Below, piece after piece: positions 25,728 through 33,816 of a stretch of 63,075 nucleotides of DNA; position 1 is the first letter of the stretch; every line of letters begins with the position of its first letter. The translations under genes and the position numbers were made by a program. The stretch comes from Sphaerisporangium rufum (GTDB lineage Bacteria > Actinomycetota > Actinomycetes > Streptosporangiales > Streptosporangiaceae). Where the stretch lies: positions 1 to 63,075 of the forward strand of contig NZ_BOOU01000064.1 in the NCBI RefSeq assembly GCF_016863395.1. The letters run 5' to 3'. The notes beneath the pieces were generated by a model that ran no database searches, had not been told where the DNA came from, and worked only from the letters and a program-made list of their open reading frames with translations.

Positions 25728-27146
25728 GTGCTCGACAACCGGGCGGTGATCGAGGCCTCCGGGGAGGAGCCCGCCGATCCCCGCGATCCGCGCACCCGCC
25801 TCGCCGCCTTCTTCGACGAGGGCTCGCTCCAGCTGATCTCCGTCGAGGACGGCAGCGGCGTGCTGGCCGCCACCGGGCGGGTGCAGGGCGTGCCGGTGGT
25901 CGCGTTCGGCAGCGACGCCCGCGTCCAGGGCGGCGCCATGGGCACCGAGGGCTGCGAGCACATCGTGCACGCCTACGACGTCGCCGTCCGCGAGCGGGTG
26001 CCGATCGTCGGCCTGTGGCACTCCGGCGGCGCCCGGCTGGCCGAGGGCGTGGAGTCCCTGCACGCGGTGGGCCGGGTGTTCGCCGCGATGACCCGGGCCT
26101 CCGGCGTCGTCCCGCAGATCTCGGTGGTCCTCGGCCCGGCGGCCGGCGGCGCCGCCTACGGCCCGGCCCTCACCGACCTGGTGATCCTGTCCGACCAGGG
26201 CCGGATCTTCGTCACCGGCCCGGACGTGGTGCGCAGCGTCACCGGCGAGCGGATCGACATGGCCGGGCTGGGCGGCCCCGAGCCGCACAGCAGGCGCAGC
26301 GGCGTCGTGCACGTGGTCGCCAAGGACGACACCGAGGCGCTGCGCGACGCCCGGCGCCTGGCCGTGCTGCTCGGTCACCAGGGCCGGGTCCGCCTCGCGT
26401 CGGTGCGGGACGCCGACTTCACCGGGCTGCTGCCGCAGCAGGCACGCCGCGCTTACTCGGTGCACCCGCTGGTCAACGGGCTGCTGGACGAGGCCGGGCT
26501 GGAACTGCACCCCAAGTGGGCGCCCAACATCGTCACCACGCTCGGCCGGCTCGGCGGGCGCACCGTCGGGGTGATCGCCAACAACCCGATCCGGCTGGCC
26601 GGCTGCCTGGACTCCGCCTCGGCGGAGAAGGCCGCGCGGTTCGTCCGGATGTGCGACTCCTTCGGGGTGCCGCTGGTGGTACTGGTGGACGTCCCCGGCT
26701 ACCTGCCCGGCGTCGGCCAGGAGCACGACGGCGTGGTACGCCGCGGCGCCAAGCTGCTGCATGCCTTCGCCGAGGCGTCGGTGCCCCGGGTGACCCTGGT
26801 GACCCGCAAGGCCTACGGCGGCGCCTACGTGGCGATGAACTCACGGGCGCTCGGCGCCACCCGGGTGTTCGCCTGGCCGACCGCGGAGCTGGCCGTGATG
26901 GGCGCGCTCGCCGCCGTGCGGGTGCTCAAGCGGCGCGAGATCGCCGCCGCGCCCGAGGAGGAGCGCCCCGCGCTGGAGCAGCGGCTGGCCGAGGAGCATG
27001 AGAAGGTCGCCGGCGGCCTGGACCGGGCGATCCAGGCCGGCGTGGTGGACGAGGTGATCGAGCCGGCCGAGACGCGCACCGCCATCGCCAAGGTCATCGC
27101 GCAGGCCGCCCCCGCCCGCGGCGCGCACGGCAACATCCCGCTCTGA
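25728..27146 (+). CDS. accD: Acyl-CoA carboxylase carboxyltransferase (beta) subunit
   Basis: 472 residues. The two halves of a crotonase-like carboxyltransferase are visible: N-terminal LWHSGGARLAEGVE with the acyl-CoA oxyanion site GPAAGGAAYGPAL, and C-terminal VDVPGYLPGVGQEHDGVVRRGAKLL split by the biotin-site LVTRKAYGGAYVAMNS. The position matches AccD6 (Rv2247), which supplies malonyl-CoA to FAS II with a biotinylated AccA encoded elsewhere. GTG start 19 bp after fabF, with GAAGG about 12 nt upstream, so it is probably in the same operon. Confidence 0.93.
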   Translation: MLDNRAVIEASGEEPADPRDPRTRLAAFFDEGSLQLISVEDGSGVLAATGRVQGVPVVAFGSDARVQGGAMGTEGCEHIVHAYDVAVRERVPIVGLWHSGGARLAEGVESLHAVGRVFAAMTRASGVVPQISVVLGPAAGGAAYGPALTDLVILSDQGRIFVTGPDVVRSVTGERIDMAGLGGPEPHSRRSGVVHVVAKDDTEALRDARRLAVLLGHQGRVRLASVRDADFTGLLPQQARRAYSVHPLVNGLLDEAGLELHPKWAPNIVTTLGRLGGRTVGVIANNPIRLAGCLDSASAEKAARFVRMCDSFGVPLVVLVDVPGYLPGVGQEHDGVVRRGAKLLHAFAEASVPRVTLVTRKAYGGAYVAMNSRALGATRVFAWPTAELAVMGALAAVRVLKRREIAAAPEEERPALEQRLAEEHEKVAGGLDRAIQAGVVDEVIEPAETRTAIAKVIAQAAPARGAHGNIPL

Positions 27147-27380
27147 CCACCCCGCGACCACCCGCGCCACCGCACCCGGCCCGCCATCCGATTCCCGGCC
27201 CGCGGCCGTTCTCCGGCGTCCCCGGCACCTTCAACCGGCCGGCCGGATCGGGCGGCCAGGATCCGGGAAAGCCGGCAGGGGCTCCCCAGGGCGGTTCCAC
27301 CGCCACCACCGGCCCGGCGGGCGGGTCGGTGGCGTCAGCACCGGCGGCCGGGACGCGCCGGGGCACGCCGCGGCCGGCCG

Positions 27381-27875
27381 TCAGACGGCGGCGTGCAGCC
27401 AGCGGACGGGGGCGCCGTCCCCGGCGTACCGGAAAGGTTCCAGTTCCTCGTCCCACTGCTTGCCGAGCAGCCGGTCCAGTTCCTCGGCGAGGACGGCCCG
27501 GCCCTGCTCGGCCATGAGCATGACGTTCCGCAGCCGATCCTCAGGGATCATGATGTCACCGGACACCCCGATCACCGCGGTGAAGGCGCCGAGCGTCGGG
27601 GTGTAGGCGTGCCGCGACCCGTCCACGCCCGGCGAGGCGTCCTCGGTGATCTCGAATCGGATGCGCTGCCATCCCATCAGCGACGAGGTGATCGCCGCCG
27701 CCGTGCCGGGACGGCCTTCCCATTCCGCCTGGGTCCGCACGGTGCCAGGCTGGGCTGGCTGGGGCGTCCACGACAGATCTACGGGTATGCCAAGGACACC
27801 CGCGACCGCCCATTCGATATGCGGGCACAGCGCGGGCTGAGCCGAGTGGACGTACAGCACGCCACGAGCAGACAC
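27381..27875 (-). CDS. DUF3145 family protein
   Basis: 164 residues, the standard length of this actinobacterial family. It starts VSARGVLYVHSAQPALCPHIEW and has LMGWQRIRFEITEDAS and the ending WDEELEPFRYAGDGAPVRWLHA. Members lie immediately past the fab operon in streptomycetes and relatives, but no function is known. GTG at 27875 is chosen because GGGAGGT precedes it closely; the longer start at 27935 reads through that ribosome site. It converges on the accD gene; the 234-bp gap holds no strong hairpin that I can define. Confidence 0.88.
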   Translation of the reverse strand: MSARGVLYVHSAQPALCPHIEWAVAGVLGIPVDLSWTPQPAQPGTVRTQAEWEGRPGTAAAITSSLMGWQRIRFEITEDASPGVDGSRHAYTPTLGAFTAVIGVSGDIMIPEDRLRNVMLMAEQGRAVLAEELDRLLGKQWDEELEPFRYAGDGAPVRWLHAAV

Positions 27876-28239
27876 CGGACCTCCCGTTTCGTACGAGGTG
27901 CGCCTTCCCCAACGTCCTCGTACTGGGATGATCACAAGTGACTGAGGGAGAGACTACCGTCCGTCGTGGCGGGGCACCAGAGCCGGGTCATACCTAATCA
28001 TGCTTGGTGACCTTCCGTATACCGCAAAACGCGGTCCGCGGCGGCCGGTGACCGGGTCCACGCGCGAGCGCGCGGACGCCGCGAGGCCGATCGCACCGGC
28101 GGCGGCGCCGATGGCGGACCGGATCCGGACCGCCCGCCGCGGCCGGCCCCCGGGTGTTCGGCGGTTCCACGGCCGGTGACCGGCCCACCCCGATAGGGTG
28201 CTCACCCAAAGCAATGTAACCGACACGCAAAGTCATGGC
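27876..28239. other. Intergenic region between DUF3145 and the ECF sigma gene
   Basis: 364 bp of divergent upstream DNA. An AT-richer patch lies at about 27990-28035, with TTGCGG on the minus strand and GTATAC near it, suggesting a promoter for the DUF3145 gene, but spacing does not allow a firm call. No coding sequence is supported. Confidence 0.35.
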
Positions 28240-28758
28240 ATGCCATACGAGCTCGACCTTCTCGACGAGACCGCCTGGCGCGACCTGGTCGACCGGTTCG
28301 GCCACCGCATGTGGGCGGTGGCCCGCGCCTGCGGCCTGGACACCGCCGACGCCGCGGACGCCGTCCAGGCGGCCTGGCTCCGGCTCGTCGAGAGCCTGCC
28401 CTCGATCCGCGACCCCGACCGCGTCGGCGCCTGGCTGGCCACCACCACCCGGCACGAGGCGGTACGCATCGGCCGCCGCCGCTCGGGCGACCGGCACGCC
28501 GAGCTGCCGGCCGAGATCCCGGCACCGGACACCGACCCGGCGGCGGCGATGCTCACCGTCGAGGACGGGCGCCGGCTGTGGGCCGCGGTCGACGCGCTGC
28601 CCGAACCCTGCCGCACGCTGCTGCGGCTCGTCGTCACCGTGCCGGAGGCCGGATATGCCCAGATCGCCCGGCGGATGGCGATGCCGATCGGCAGCGTCGG
28701 CCCGACCCGCATGCGCTGCCTGCGCCGGCTGCGCGCGCTGATGGGGGACGACCGATGA
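28240..28758 (+). CDS. ECF-family RNA polymerase sigma factor
   Basis: About 172 residues. Region 2 spans about 10-80 (WRDLVDRFGHRMWAVARACG, then DAVQAAWLRLVESL and GAWLATTTRHEAVR), and region 4 about 110-165 (LPEPCRTLLRLVV, then YAQIARRMAMPIGSVGPTRMRCL). It directs RNA polymerase to a specific regulon. No classical anti-sigma gene follows; instead two coupled genes end in a CHAT-domain protein, which probably controls it. The start is uncertain: ATG at 28240 fits the length of homologues, and GTG at 28198 would add 14 residues. Confidence 0.9.
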   Translation: MPYELDLLDETAWRDLVDRFGHRMWAVARACGLDTADAADAVQAAWLRLVESLPSIRDPDRVGAWLATTTRHEAVRIGRRRSGDRHAELPAEIPAPDTDPAAAMLTVEDGRRLWAAVDALPEPCRTLLRLVVTVPEAGYAQIARRMAMPIGSVGPTRMRCLRRLRALMGDDR

Positions 28759-29294
28759 ACCCTCCTTCCGATGAGGCCTACCTGCTCGCGGCGCTGCGGA
28801 TGGCCGCGGGCACCGATCCGGTGCCCCCCGGGGTCGCGGCGGACGCGCGGGCCGCCTACGCGCTCCGCCTGCCCGGCGGCGTCACCGCCGTCCCGCTTCC
28901 CCGCGCCACCGGCCGGCCCGGCGCCCGCTCCGGCGCCCGCCGGGAGCCGCCGGCCCGGCCGCCCGGCGGGGCCGGCGAGCGCGGTGCCCCGCCCGGGCGG
29001 CCGCGGGCCGGCGAGAACGAGCCGCGGCTGGTCTCGTTCGCCGGCGGCGGGCTGGCCATCGACGTCGAGATCACCGTCTGTGACGGCCACCTCGACGTCG
29101 CGGGCCAGGTGCGACCGGCGCTCCCGGCGGGTTCGCGGATCGAGATCCGCACGCCGCGGCTCAGCGAGGTGCGCTTCCCGGCCGGATCCGGCGAGTTCGC
29201 CGCGACCGGGCTGCCGCACGGCTGGCTCAGCGTGGCCTGCCACCGCCCGGGCCAGGCCACGGTGGCGACCCGCTGGCTGTGCGTCCGCCCATGA
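28755..29294 (+). CDS. Small coupled protein of an ECF-CHAT cassette
   Basis: 179 residues. The N-terminal ~45 residues are helical (YLLAALRMAAGTDPVPPGV). A Pro/Arg/Gly-rich linker follows, then a ~90-residue beta-rich domain (LVSFAGGGLAIDVEI, LDVAGQVRPALPAG, FAATGLPHGWLSVACH). Similar proteins occur between ECF sigma genes and TPR/CHAT genes in other actinobacteria as I recall them. The beta part recalls carboxypeptidase-regulatory-like domains. It may act as an anti-sigma or adaptor protein that is a CHAT substrate; this is inference. Its start overlaps the sigma stop by 4 nt and its stop overlaps the CHAT start by 4 nt. Confidence 0.75.
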   Translation: MNPPSDEAYLLAALRMAAGTDPVPPGVAADARAAYALRLPGGVTAVPLPRATGRPGARSGARREPPARPPGGAGERGAPPGRPRAGENEPRLVSFAGGGLAIDVEITVCDGHLDVAGQVRPALPAGSRIEIRTPRLSEVRFPAGSGEFAATGLPHGWLSVACHRPGQATVATRWLCVRP

Positions 29295-31984
29295 CCGCCC
29301 GCGTGCCCCGGACGCCGGCGGAGCTGGTGGCGGCGGCCGAGGAGGCCGTCCGCATGTCCGGCTCCGACCCGGGCCGGGCGGCCGCCGCGGCCCGGGACGT
29401 GCTGGACCGCGCGCGGGCGGCCGACTGCGGCGAGGCGGTCTCGATCGCCCACCGGGCCCTGGCGCTGACCGAGCGGGAGTTCGGCCACCTGCACCGGGCC
29501 GCCGACCATCTGGACCGCGCCGTCGCCGCCGCCGGCCGGCACCCGGAGCGGGCGGCGCAGGCCCGGCTGTCGCTGGTCTCCGTCCGCGCCGAGCTGGGCG
29601 ACCCGCTGGACGCGTTGCGGATCGCCCGGCTCGCCGAAGGGCACCTGACCGGCCTGGACACGGCCCGGCTCGGCGTGCAGCGCGCCGTCGCGCTGGTCCA
29701 GCTCGGCCGGGCGGCCGAGGCCGTCGCGCACTGCGACGCCGCGGTGGCCCTGCTCACCGGCGGCGGCGACGTCCGGTTCCTGGCCGGGGCGCTGCTCAAC
29801 CGCGGCATCGCCCACACCTACCTGGAGCGGTACGACGCCGCCCGGGCCGACCTGGCGGCGTGCGCGGCGATCGCGCGGGACGCCGGGCTGGACCACATCG
29901 CGGTCCTGGCGACCGGCAACCTGCCGTTCGTGGCGGCCCGATGCGGCGACATCCCGGCCGCCTTCGCCGGGTACGAGGCGGCGGAACGGGCGCTGGCCGG
30001 CTACCCGGAGCGGCTGGCCACCATGCGCGCCGACTTCGCGGGCGCGCTGCTCGCCGCCCACCTGCCGGGCGAGGCCCGCGCCCTGCTCGCTCAGGCCGTT
30101 CCCGAGCTGGCCGCCGCGGGCGCGCGGGTGGCGCTGGCCGAGTCCCGGCTGTCGCTCGCCCAGGCCGAACTGCTCGTCGGCGACCCGCGGCGGGCCCGGG
30201 CCGGCGCGGAGCTGGCCGCCGGCGAACTGGCCGCCCAGGGCCGCGCCGCCTGGGTGCCGCTGGCGGAGGAGGTCGTGCTGCGCACCCGGCTGGCCGCCGG
30301 GCCGCCGTCGGCGGCGCTGCTGGCCGAGGCACGGGCGCTGGCCGGGCGGCTGGCGGGCCAGGGGTGGGCGACGGCCGCCGCCGGGCTGCGGCTGGCGGCG
30401 GCCGAGCTCGCGCTGGCCCTCGGGCTGCGCGGCGCCGCCCTCGCCGAACTGTGGCCGCTGACCGCCGCCGGGGCACCCGGCCGGACCAACCGGGTGCTCC
30501 GGCACCACGCGGTCGCGCTGACCCGCAGCCTGCGCGGCGACCGCTCGGGCGCCTTCACGGCGCTACGGGCCGGTCTGCGGGCCGCCGCCACCGGTGGCGA
30601 ACCGTTCGACGACCCGGGGGTGCGCGCGCACGCGGTCCGGGCCGGGGAACGGCTCGCCGCGTTCGGTCTCGCCCTCGCGCTGTCCGACGGCCGCCCGGAG
30701 GCCGTCCTGGCCTGGGCCGAGCACTGCCGGGCCGTCGCCCGCGGCCACCTCGACCCGCCCGCCGGCCCGAACCGCGACGGCCCCCCGCCCTGGCCGGCCG
30801 GCACGGCCCACGCGGGATCGGACGCCGAACCGCGCGGGCTGGAGCAGGCGGCCCGGCTGGGTGGCGAGCTGGCCGGAGCCGCACTGGTCGAGTTCGTGCG
30901 CCACGGCGACCGGTTGTCGGCCGTGGTCGTCACGGCCGGCCGGTGCGTGCTGCGACCGCTCGGCTCCGGCGCCGCCGCGGCCGAGGCGACCATCCGGCTG
31001 CGGTACGCCATGCGGCGGGCGGGCCTGCGCGACACCGGCGGTCCGAGCGACGTGCGCGGGGCCGCCGAGGCGCTGGCGAGCCGGCTGCTGCGTCCGCTGG
31101 CCGCCGACATCGCCGACCGGCCGCTCGTGATCGTGCCGACCGGCGCCCTGCACACCGTGCCCTGGCCGGCGCTGCCACCGCTGCACGGCCGGCCGGTGTG
31201 CGTGGCGTCCAGCGCCCAGGCCTGGGCGGCCACGGCTCGCGCGATCTGGCCCGGGGATTCCGCCGGGGAGGTCACCGGCGCCCAGGCCGACGCCGGCCGC
31301 GGCGGTGCCGGCGGGGACGGCGACCGGCGAGACGACGACGGCCGGGACGACGGCCCCGGGCCCGGTGATCTCCGCGATCGGGGCGGAGGGCCGGCCGCCG
31401 GGCGGGCCCGGGGTGCCGGGCCGCGGGTGGTCGCGGTGGCCGGGCCGGGCCTGCGGCACGCCGAGGCCGAGGCCGCGATGGTCGTCCGCACCCACCGGGC
31501 CCGGCACGGCGCCGCCCGCGCCCCGGCACGCACCGCCGACGTCCTCGGCGCGCTGGGCCGGGCCGAGATCGTGCACGTCGCGGCGCACGGCGTCTTCTGC
31601 GCCGGCAGCCCGCTACTGTCCGGCATCACCCTGGACGACGGACCGCTCATGGCCTACGACCTGCTGCGACCGGCCCGGGTGCCCCGCCTGGTGGTGCTGT
31701 CGGCCTGCGACGCGGGAATGGCGCACGCACCGGTCGACGGGGCGCCGCTCGGCCTGGCCGGCACCCTGGTGGACCGGGGGGCGGCCTGCGTCGTCGCCGG
31801 GCTGGTCCCGATCCGCGACGAGGACGCCCTCGCCCTGATGACCGCCTTCCACGAGCTGCTGGCGCGCGGCCGCACCCCGGCGGAGGCCCTGGCCGCCGCC
31901 GGCGAGCGGACCGGTGTCCGCGGCCTCGCCTGCTTCGGCTCGCTCGGCCGCCCCCTGTTCCCACCACCGCGGCCCGCGGTCTGA
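29291..31984 (+). CDS. TPR-CHAT domain protein (caspase-like peptidase)
   Basis: About 897 residues. The first ~550 form an alpha-helical tetratricopeptide-like superhelix (repeats of the ALLNRGIAHTYLERYDAARADL type). The C-terminal ~330 form a CHAT domain with the catalytic His in VHVAAHG (about 760) and Cys in VLSACDAG (about 803). An Asp/Gly/Arg-rich insert interrupts the domain at about 660-713. CHAT proteases act in signal-triggered cleavage, for example in Craspase. Translationally coupled to the preceding two genes, it may cleave the small protein to release the sigma factor. ATG at 29291 overlaps the previous stop. Confidence 0.85.
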   Translation: MTARVPRTPAELVAAAEEAVRMSGSDPGRAAAAARDVLDRARAADCGEAVSIAHRALALTEREFGHLHRAADHLDRAVAAAGRHPERAAQARLSLVSVRAELGDPLDALRIARLAEGHLTGLDTARLGVQRAVALVQLGRAAEAVAHCDAAVALLTGGGDVRFLAGALLNRGIAHTYLERYDAARADLAACAAIARDAGLDHIAVLATGNLPFVAARCGDIPAAFAGYEAAERALAGYPERLATMRADFAGALLAAHLPGEARALLAQAVPELAAAGARVALAESRLSLAQAELLVGDPRRARAGAELAAGELAAQGRAAWVPLAEEVVLRTRLAAGPPSAALLAEARALAGRLAGQGWATAAAGLRLAAAELALALGLRGAALAELWPLTAAGAPGRTNRVLRHHAVALTRSLRGDRSGAFTALRAGLRAAATGGEPFDDPGVRAHAVRAGERLAAFGLALALSDGRPEAVLAWAEHCRAVARGHLDPPAGPNRDGPPPWPAGTAHAGSDAEPRGLEQAARLGGELAGAALVEFVRHGDRLSAVVVTAGRCVLRPLGSGAAAAEATIRLRYAMRRAGLRDTGGPSDVRGAAEALASRLLRPLAADIADRPLVIVPTGALHTVPWPALPPLHGRPVCVASSAQAWAATARAIWPGDSAGEVTGAQADAGRGGAGGDGDRRDDDGRDDGPGPGDLRDRGGGPAAGRARGAGPRVVAVAGPGLRHAEAEAAMVVRTHRARHGAARAPARTADVLGALGRAEIVHVAAHGVFCAGSPLLSGITLDDGPLMAYDLLRPARVPRLVVLSACDAGMAHAPVDGAPLGLAGTLVDRGAACVVAGLVPIRDEDALALMTAFHELLARGRTPAEALAAAGERTGVRGLACFGSLGRPLFPPPRPAV

Positions 31985-32010
31985 CGCGGGCGACGGCCGG
32001 GATGCGCCCG

Positions 32011-32847
32011 TCAGCCGGTGGCGGTGGGGCGGTCGGGATCGGTGATCCAGTGCGACCAGGAGCCCGCGTACAGGGCGGCGGGCACCCCGGCCAGCTCCAG
32101 GGCCAGCACCTGGTGGGCGGCGGTGACGCCGGAGCCGCAGTAGGCGCCGACCGGCACCCCCGGCACCGCGCCGAGCGAGATGAACCGCTCGCGCAGGAAC
32201 TCCGGCCGGTGGAACCGGCCGGCGGGATCGACGTTCTCCGACGTCGGGGCACTGACCGCACCGGGGATGTGCCCGGCGACCGGGTCCACGGGCTCGGTCT
32301 CGCCGCGGTAGCGCTCGGCGGCCCGGGCGTCCAGCAGCACGCCGTCGCGCGCCAGCGCGCCGGCCTGGTCGGCGTCCAGCACCGGCATGCCGCCGGGCCG
32401 TGCGGTGAAGTCGCCCGGCGTGACCCGCGGTTCGTCCGCGGTGACCGGCAGGCCGGCCTCGGTCCAGGCGCGCAGGCCGCCGTCCAGCACCCGGACGTCG
32501 CGGTGCCCGAAGTAGCGCAGCGTCCACCAGGCGCGCGCGGCGGCCGTGGCGTCCCCGTCGTCGTGAACGACGACCGGCCGGCCGCCCGAGACGCCGAGCC
32601 GCCGCATCGCCCGCTGGAAGTCCGCCGGCTCCGGCAGGGGATGCCGCCCGCCGGCCCCGGGCGGGCCGGCCAGGTCGTGATCCAGGTCGCAGAACACCGC
32701 GCCCGGCAGATGGCCGGCCCGGTAGAGATCCATGCCCGGCGGGCCGGCGAGCCGCCAGCGCACGTCCAGGATCGTGACCTGCGGCGCCATCGCGCTCAGC
32801 TCGTCGGCACCGATCAGCGGCCCGGTCGTCGTGGTGCGTTCAGCCAT
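32011..32847 (-). CDS. Two-domain rhodanese-type sulfurtransferase
   Basis: 278 residues. Tandem rhodanese domains: the first, inactive, has TILDVRWRL and RAGHLPGAVFCDLD; the second has LLDARAAERYRG, GHIPGAVSAP and the active-site loop CGSGVTA with the catalytic Cys. The CGSGVTA loop suits a thiosulfate or 3-mercaptopyruvate sulfurtransferase that moves sulfane sulfur to cyanide or thiols. ATG at 32847 (MAERTTTTG) has GGGAAGG upstream. It is leftward, convergent with the CHAT gene, 26 bp apart. Confidence 0.9.
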   Translation of the reverse strand: MAERTTTTGPLIGADELSAMAPQVTILDVRWRLAGPPGMDLYRAGHLPGAVFCDLDHDLAGPPGAGGRHPLPEPADFQRAMRRLGVSGGRPVVVHDDGDATAAARAWWTLRYFGHRDVRVLDGGLRAWTEAGLPVTADEPRVTPGDFTARPGGMPVLDADQAGALARDGVLLDARAAERYRGETEPVDPVAGHIPGAVSAPTSENVDPAGRFHRPEFLRERFISLGAVPGVPVGAYCGSGVTAAHQVLALELAGVPAALYAGSWSHWITDPDRPTATG

Positions 32848-32907
32848 GGGCGAAGCCTTCCCCATGCCGGGGCGCGATGTCCACGCGCCCCGGCGCGGGC
32901 GGGCGGA

Positions 32908-33501
32908 TCAGCCGGCGGCCGTGCGGGCGGTCGCCTCGGACAGGGCCTTGGCGAAGGCCAGGACGTTGCCGACCGCCTCGGGGCCGTCGGCGGCCTCGCT
33001 GACCCGCAGCGAGAGGTCATCGGCGGTGATGGCGCCGGTGTAGCCGTGGTCGGCGTCGCAGTTCTCGTCCCCGCAGGTGGCAGGCTCCAGGTCGACGTGG
33101 GAGATCGCGCCCCAGCCGATCGTCAGCGTCACCTCGGTCGGCGGGACGCCCGGAACGTAGGAGGCGGGGTCGGGGACGACCCTGGTGACCGCCACGGACT
33201 GGACGCGGCTGAGGCGGACCGCCTCGGTGGTCGTGGAGGCGTGCGATGTGGGCATGCCGTCGGCGGGAGGGTGCTCGTCGGTGTGGCAGACGAGCAGGCG
33301 GGTGGGGGACAGGACGACCACCGTGACGTGCCTGCGCACCTCCATCGCCGGGTCGAACGTGGCCTCGTGGTGGACGACGAACGCCGTCACCGGCTCCTTG
33401 CCCAGCGCGGACTCCGCCGCGTCGGCGACGAGGTCGGGGTAGTAGCCGCTGCGTTCGATGGCCTCGCGCAGACCAGCGGCCGAGACTCGGGTTTCCCTCA
33501 T
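32908..33501 (-). CDS. DUF5998 family protein
   Basis: 197 residues, matching an actinobacterial family of unknown function. Seen: LREAIERSGYYPDLVADAAE, a beta-rich centre (VTVVVLSPTRLLVCHTDEH) and a Cys pair in ATCGDENCDADHGYTG, a possible metal site, then a helical C-terminus. ATG at 33501 is chosen as the first start giving the common N-terminus MRETR; the longer frame to 33549 lacks a ribosome site. It lies upstream of and on the same strand as the rhodanese gene, 60 bp apart, so they may be co-transcribed. Confidence 0.8.
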   Translation of the reverse strand: MRETRVSAAGLREAIERSGYYPDLVADAAESALGKEPVTAFVVHHEATFDPAMEVRRHVTVVVLSPTRLLVCHTDEHPPADGMPTSHASTTTEAVRLSRVQSVAVTRVVPDPASYVPGVPPTEVTLTIGWGAISHVDLEPATCGDENCDADHGYTGAITADDLSLRVSEAADGPEAVGNVLAFAKALSEATARTAAG

Positions 33502-33816
33502 GGTTCCATCCTGCCCTGTCCCGGCGGGCTGTTTCACCCCGCCGGACATCTGGGACGGATGTGCCCGCCGAGACCATCGAGGTCAGCGAGGTCAGCGGGG
33601 TCCCGCTGCCGCGGCCCGGCGGGCCGCGGCGGCCCGACCCGCGCCGAGCAGTGGGTCTACGCGCCGGACGGGCGAGCCGGACGGGCGTCCGCCACCGCTC
33701 ACCGGTGCCCGCGCCCCGGCCGGCGGCGTCCTGGAGGCGGGAAACTTTCATCCACCGGTCCACCGCATCGGGTGCCCGGCTCTCGGGTACGCCCCGGCGG
33801 CCGGTGGACCGGTGCG
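33502..33816. other. Intergenic region without recognised gene
   Basis: 315 bp, over 75% G+C, between two leftward genes. Open frames here are shadows of neighbouring composition. I see no tRNA, repeat or clear promoter. Confidence 0.4.

Noticed and set aside
28198-28239. GTG start at 28198 for the ECF sigma factor
   Set aside because: The extra 14 residues do not resemble ECF N-termini; ATG 28240 gives the usual length. Not fully excluded.
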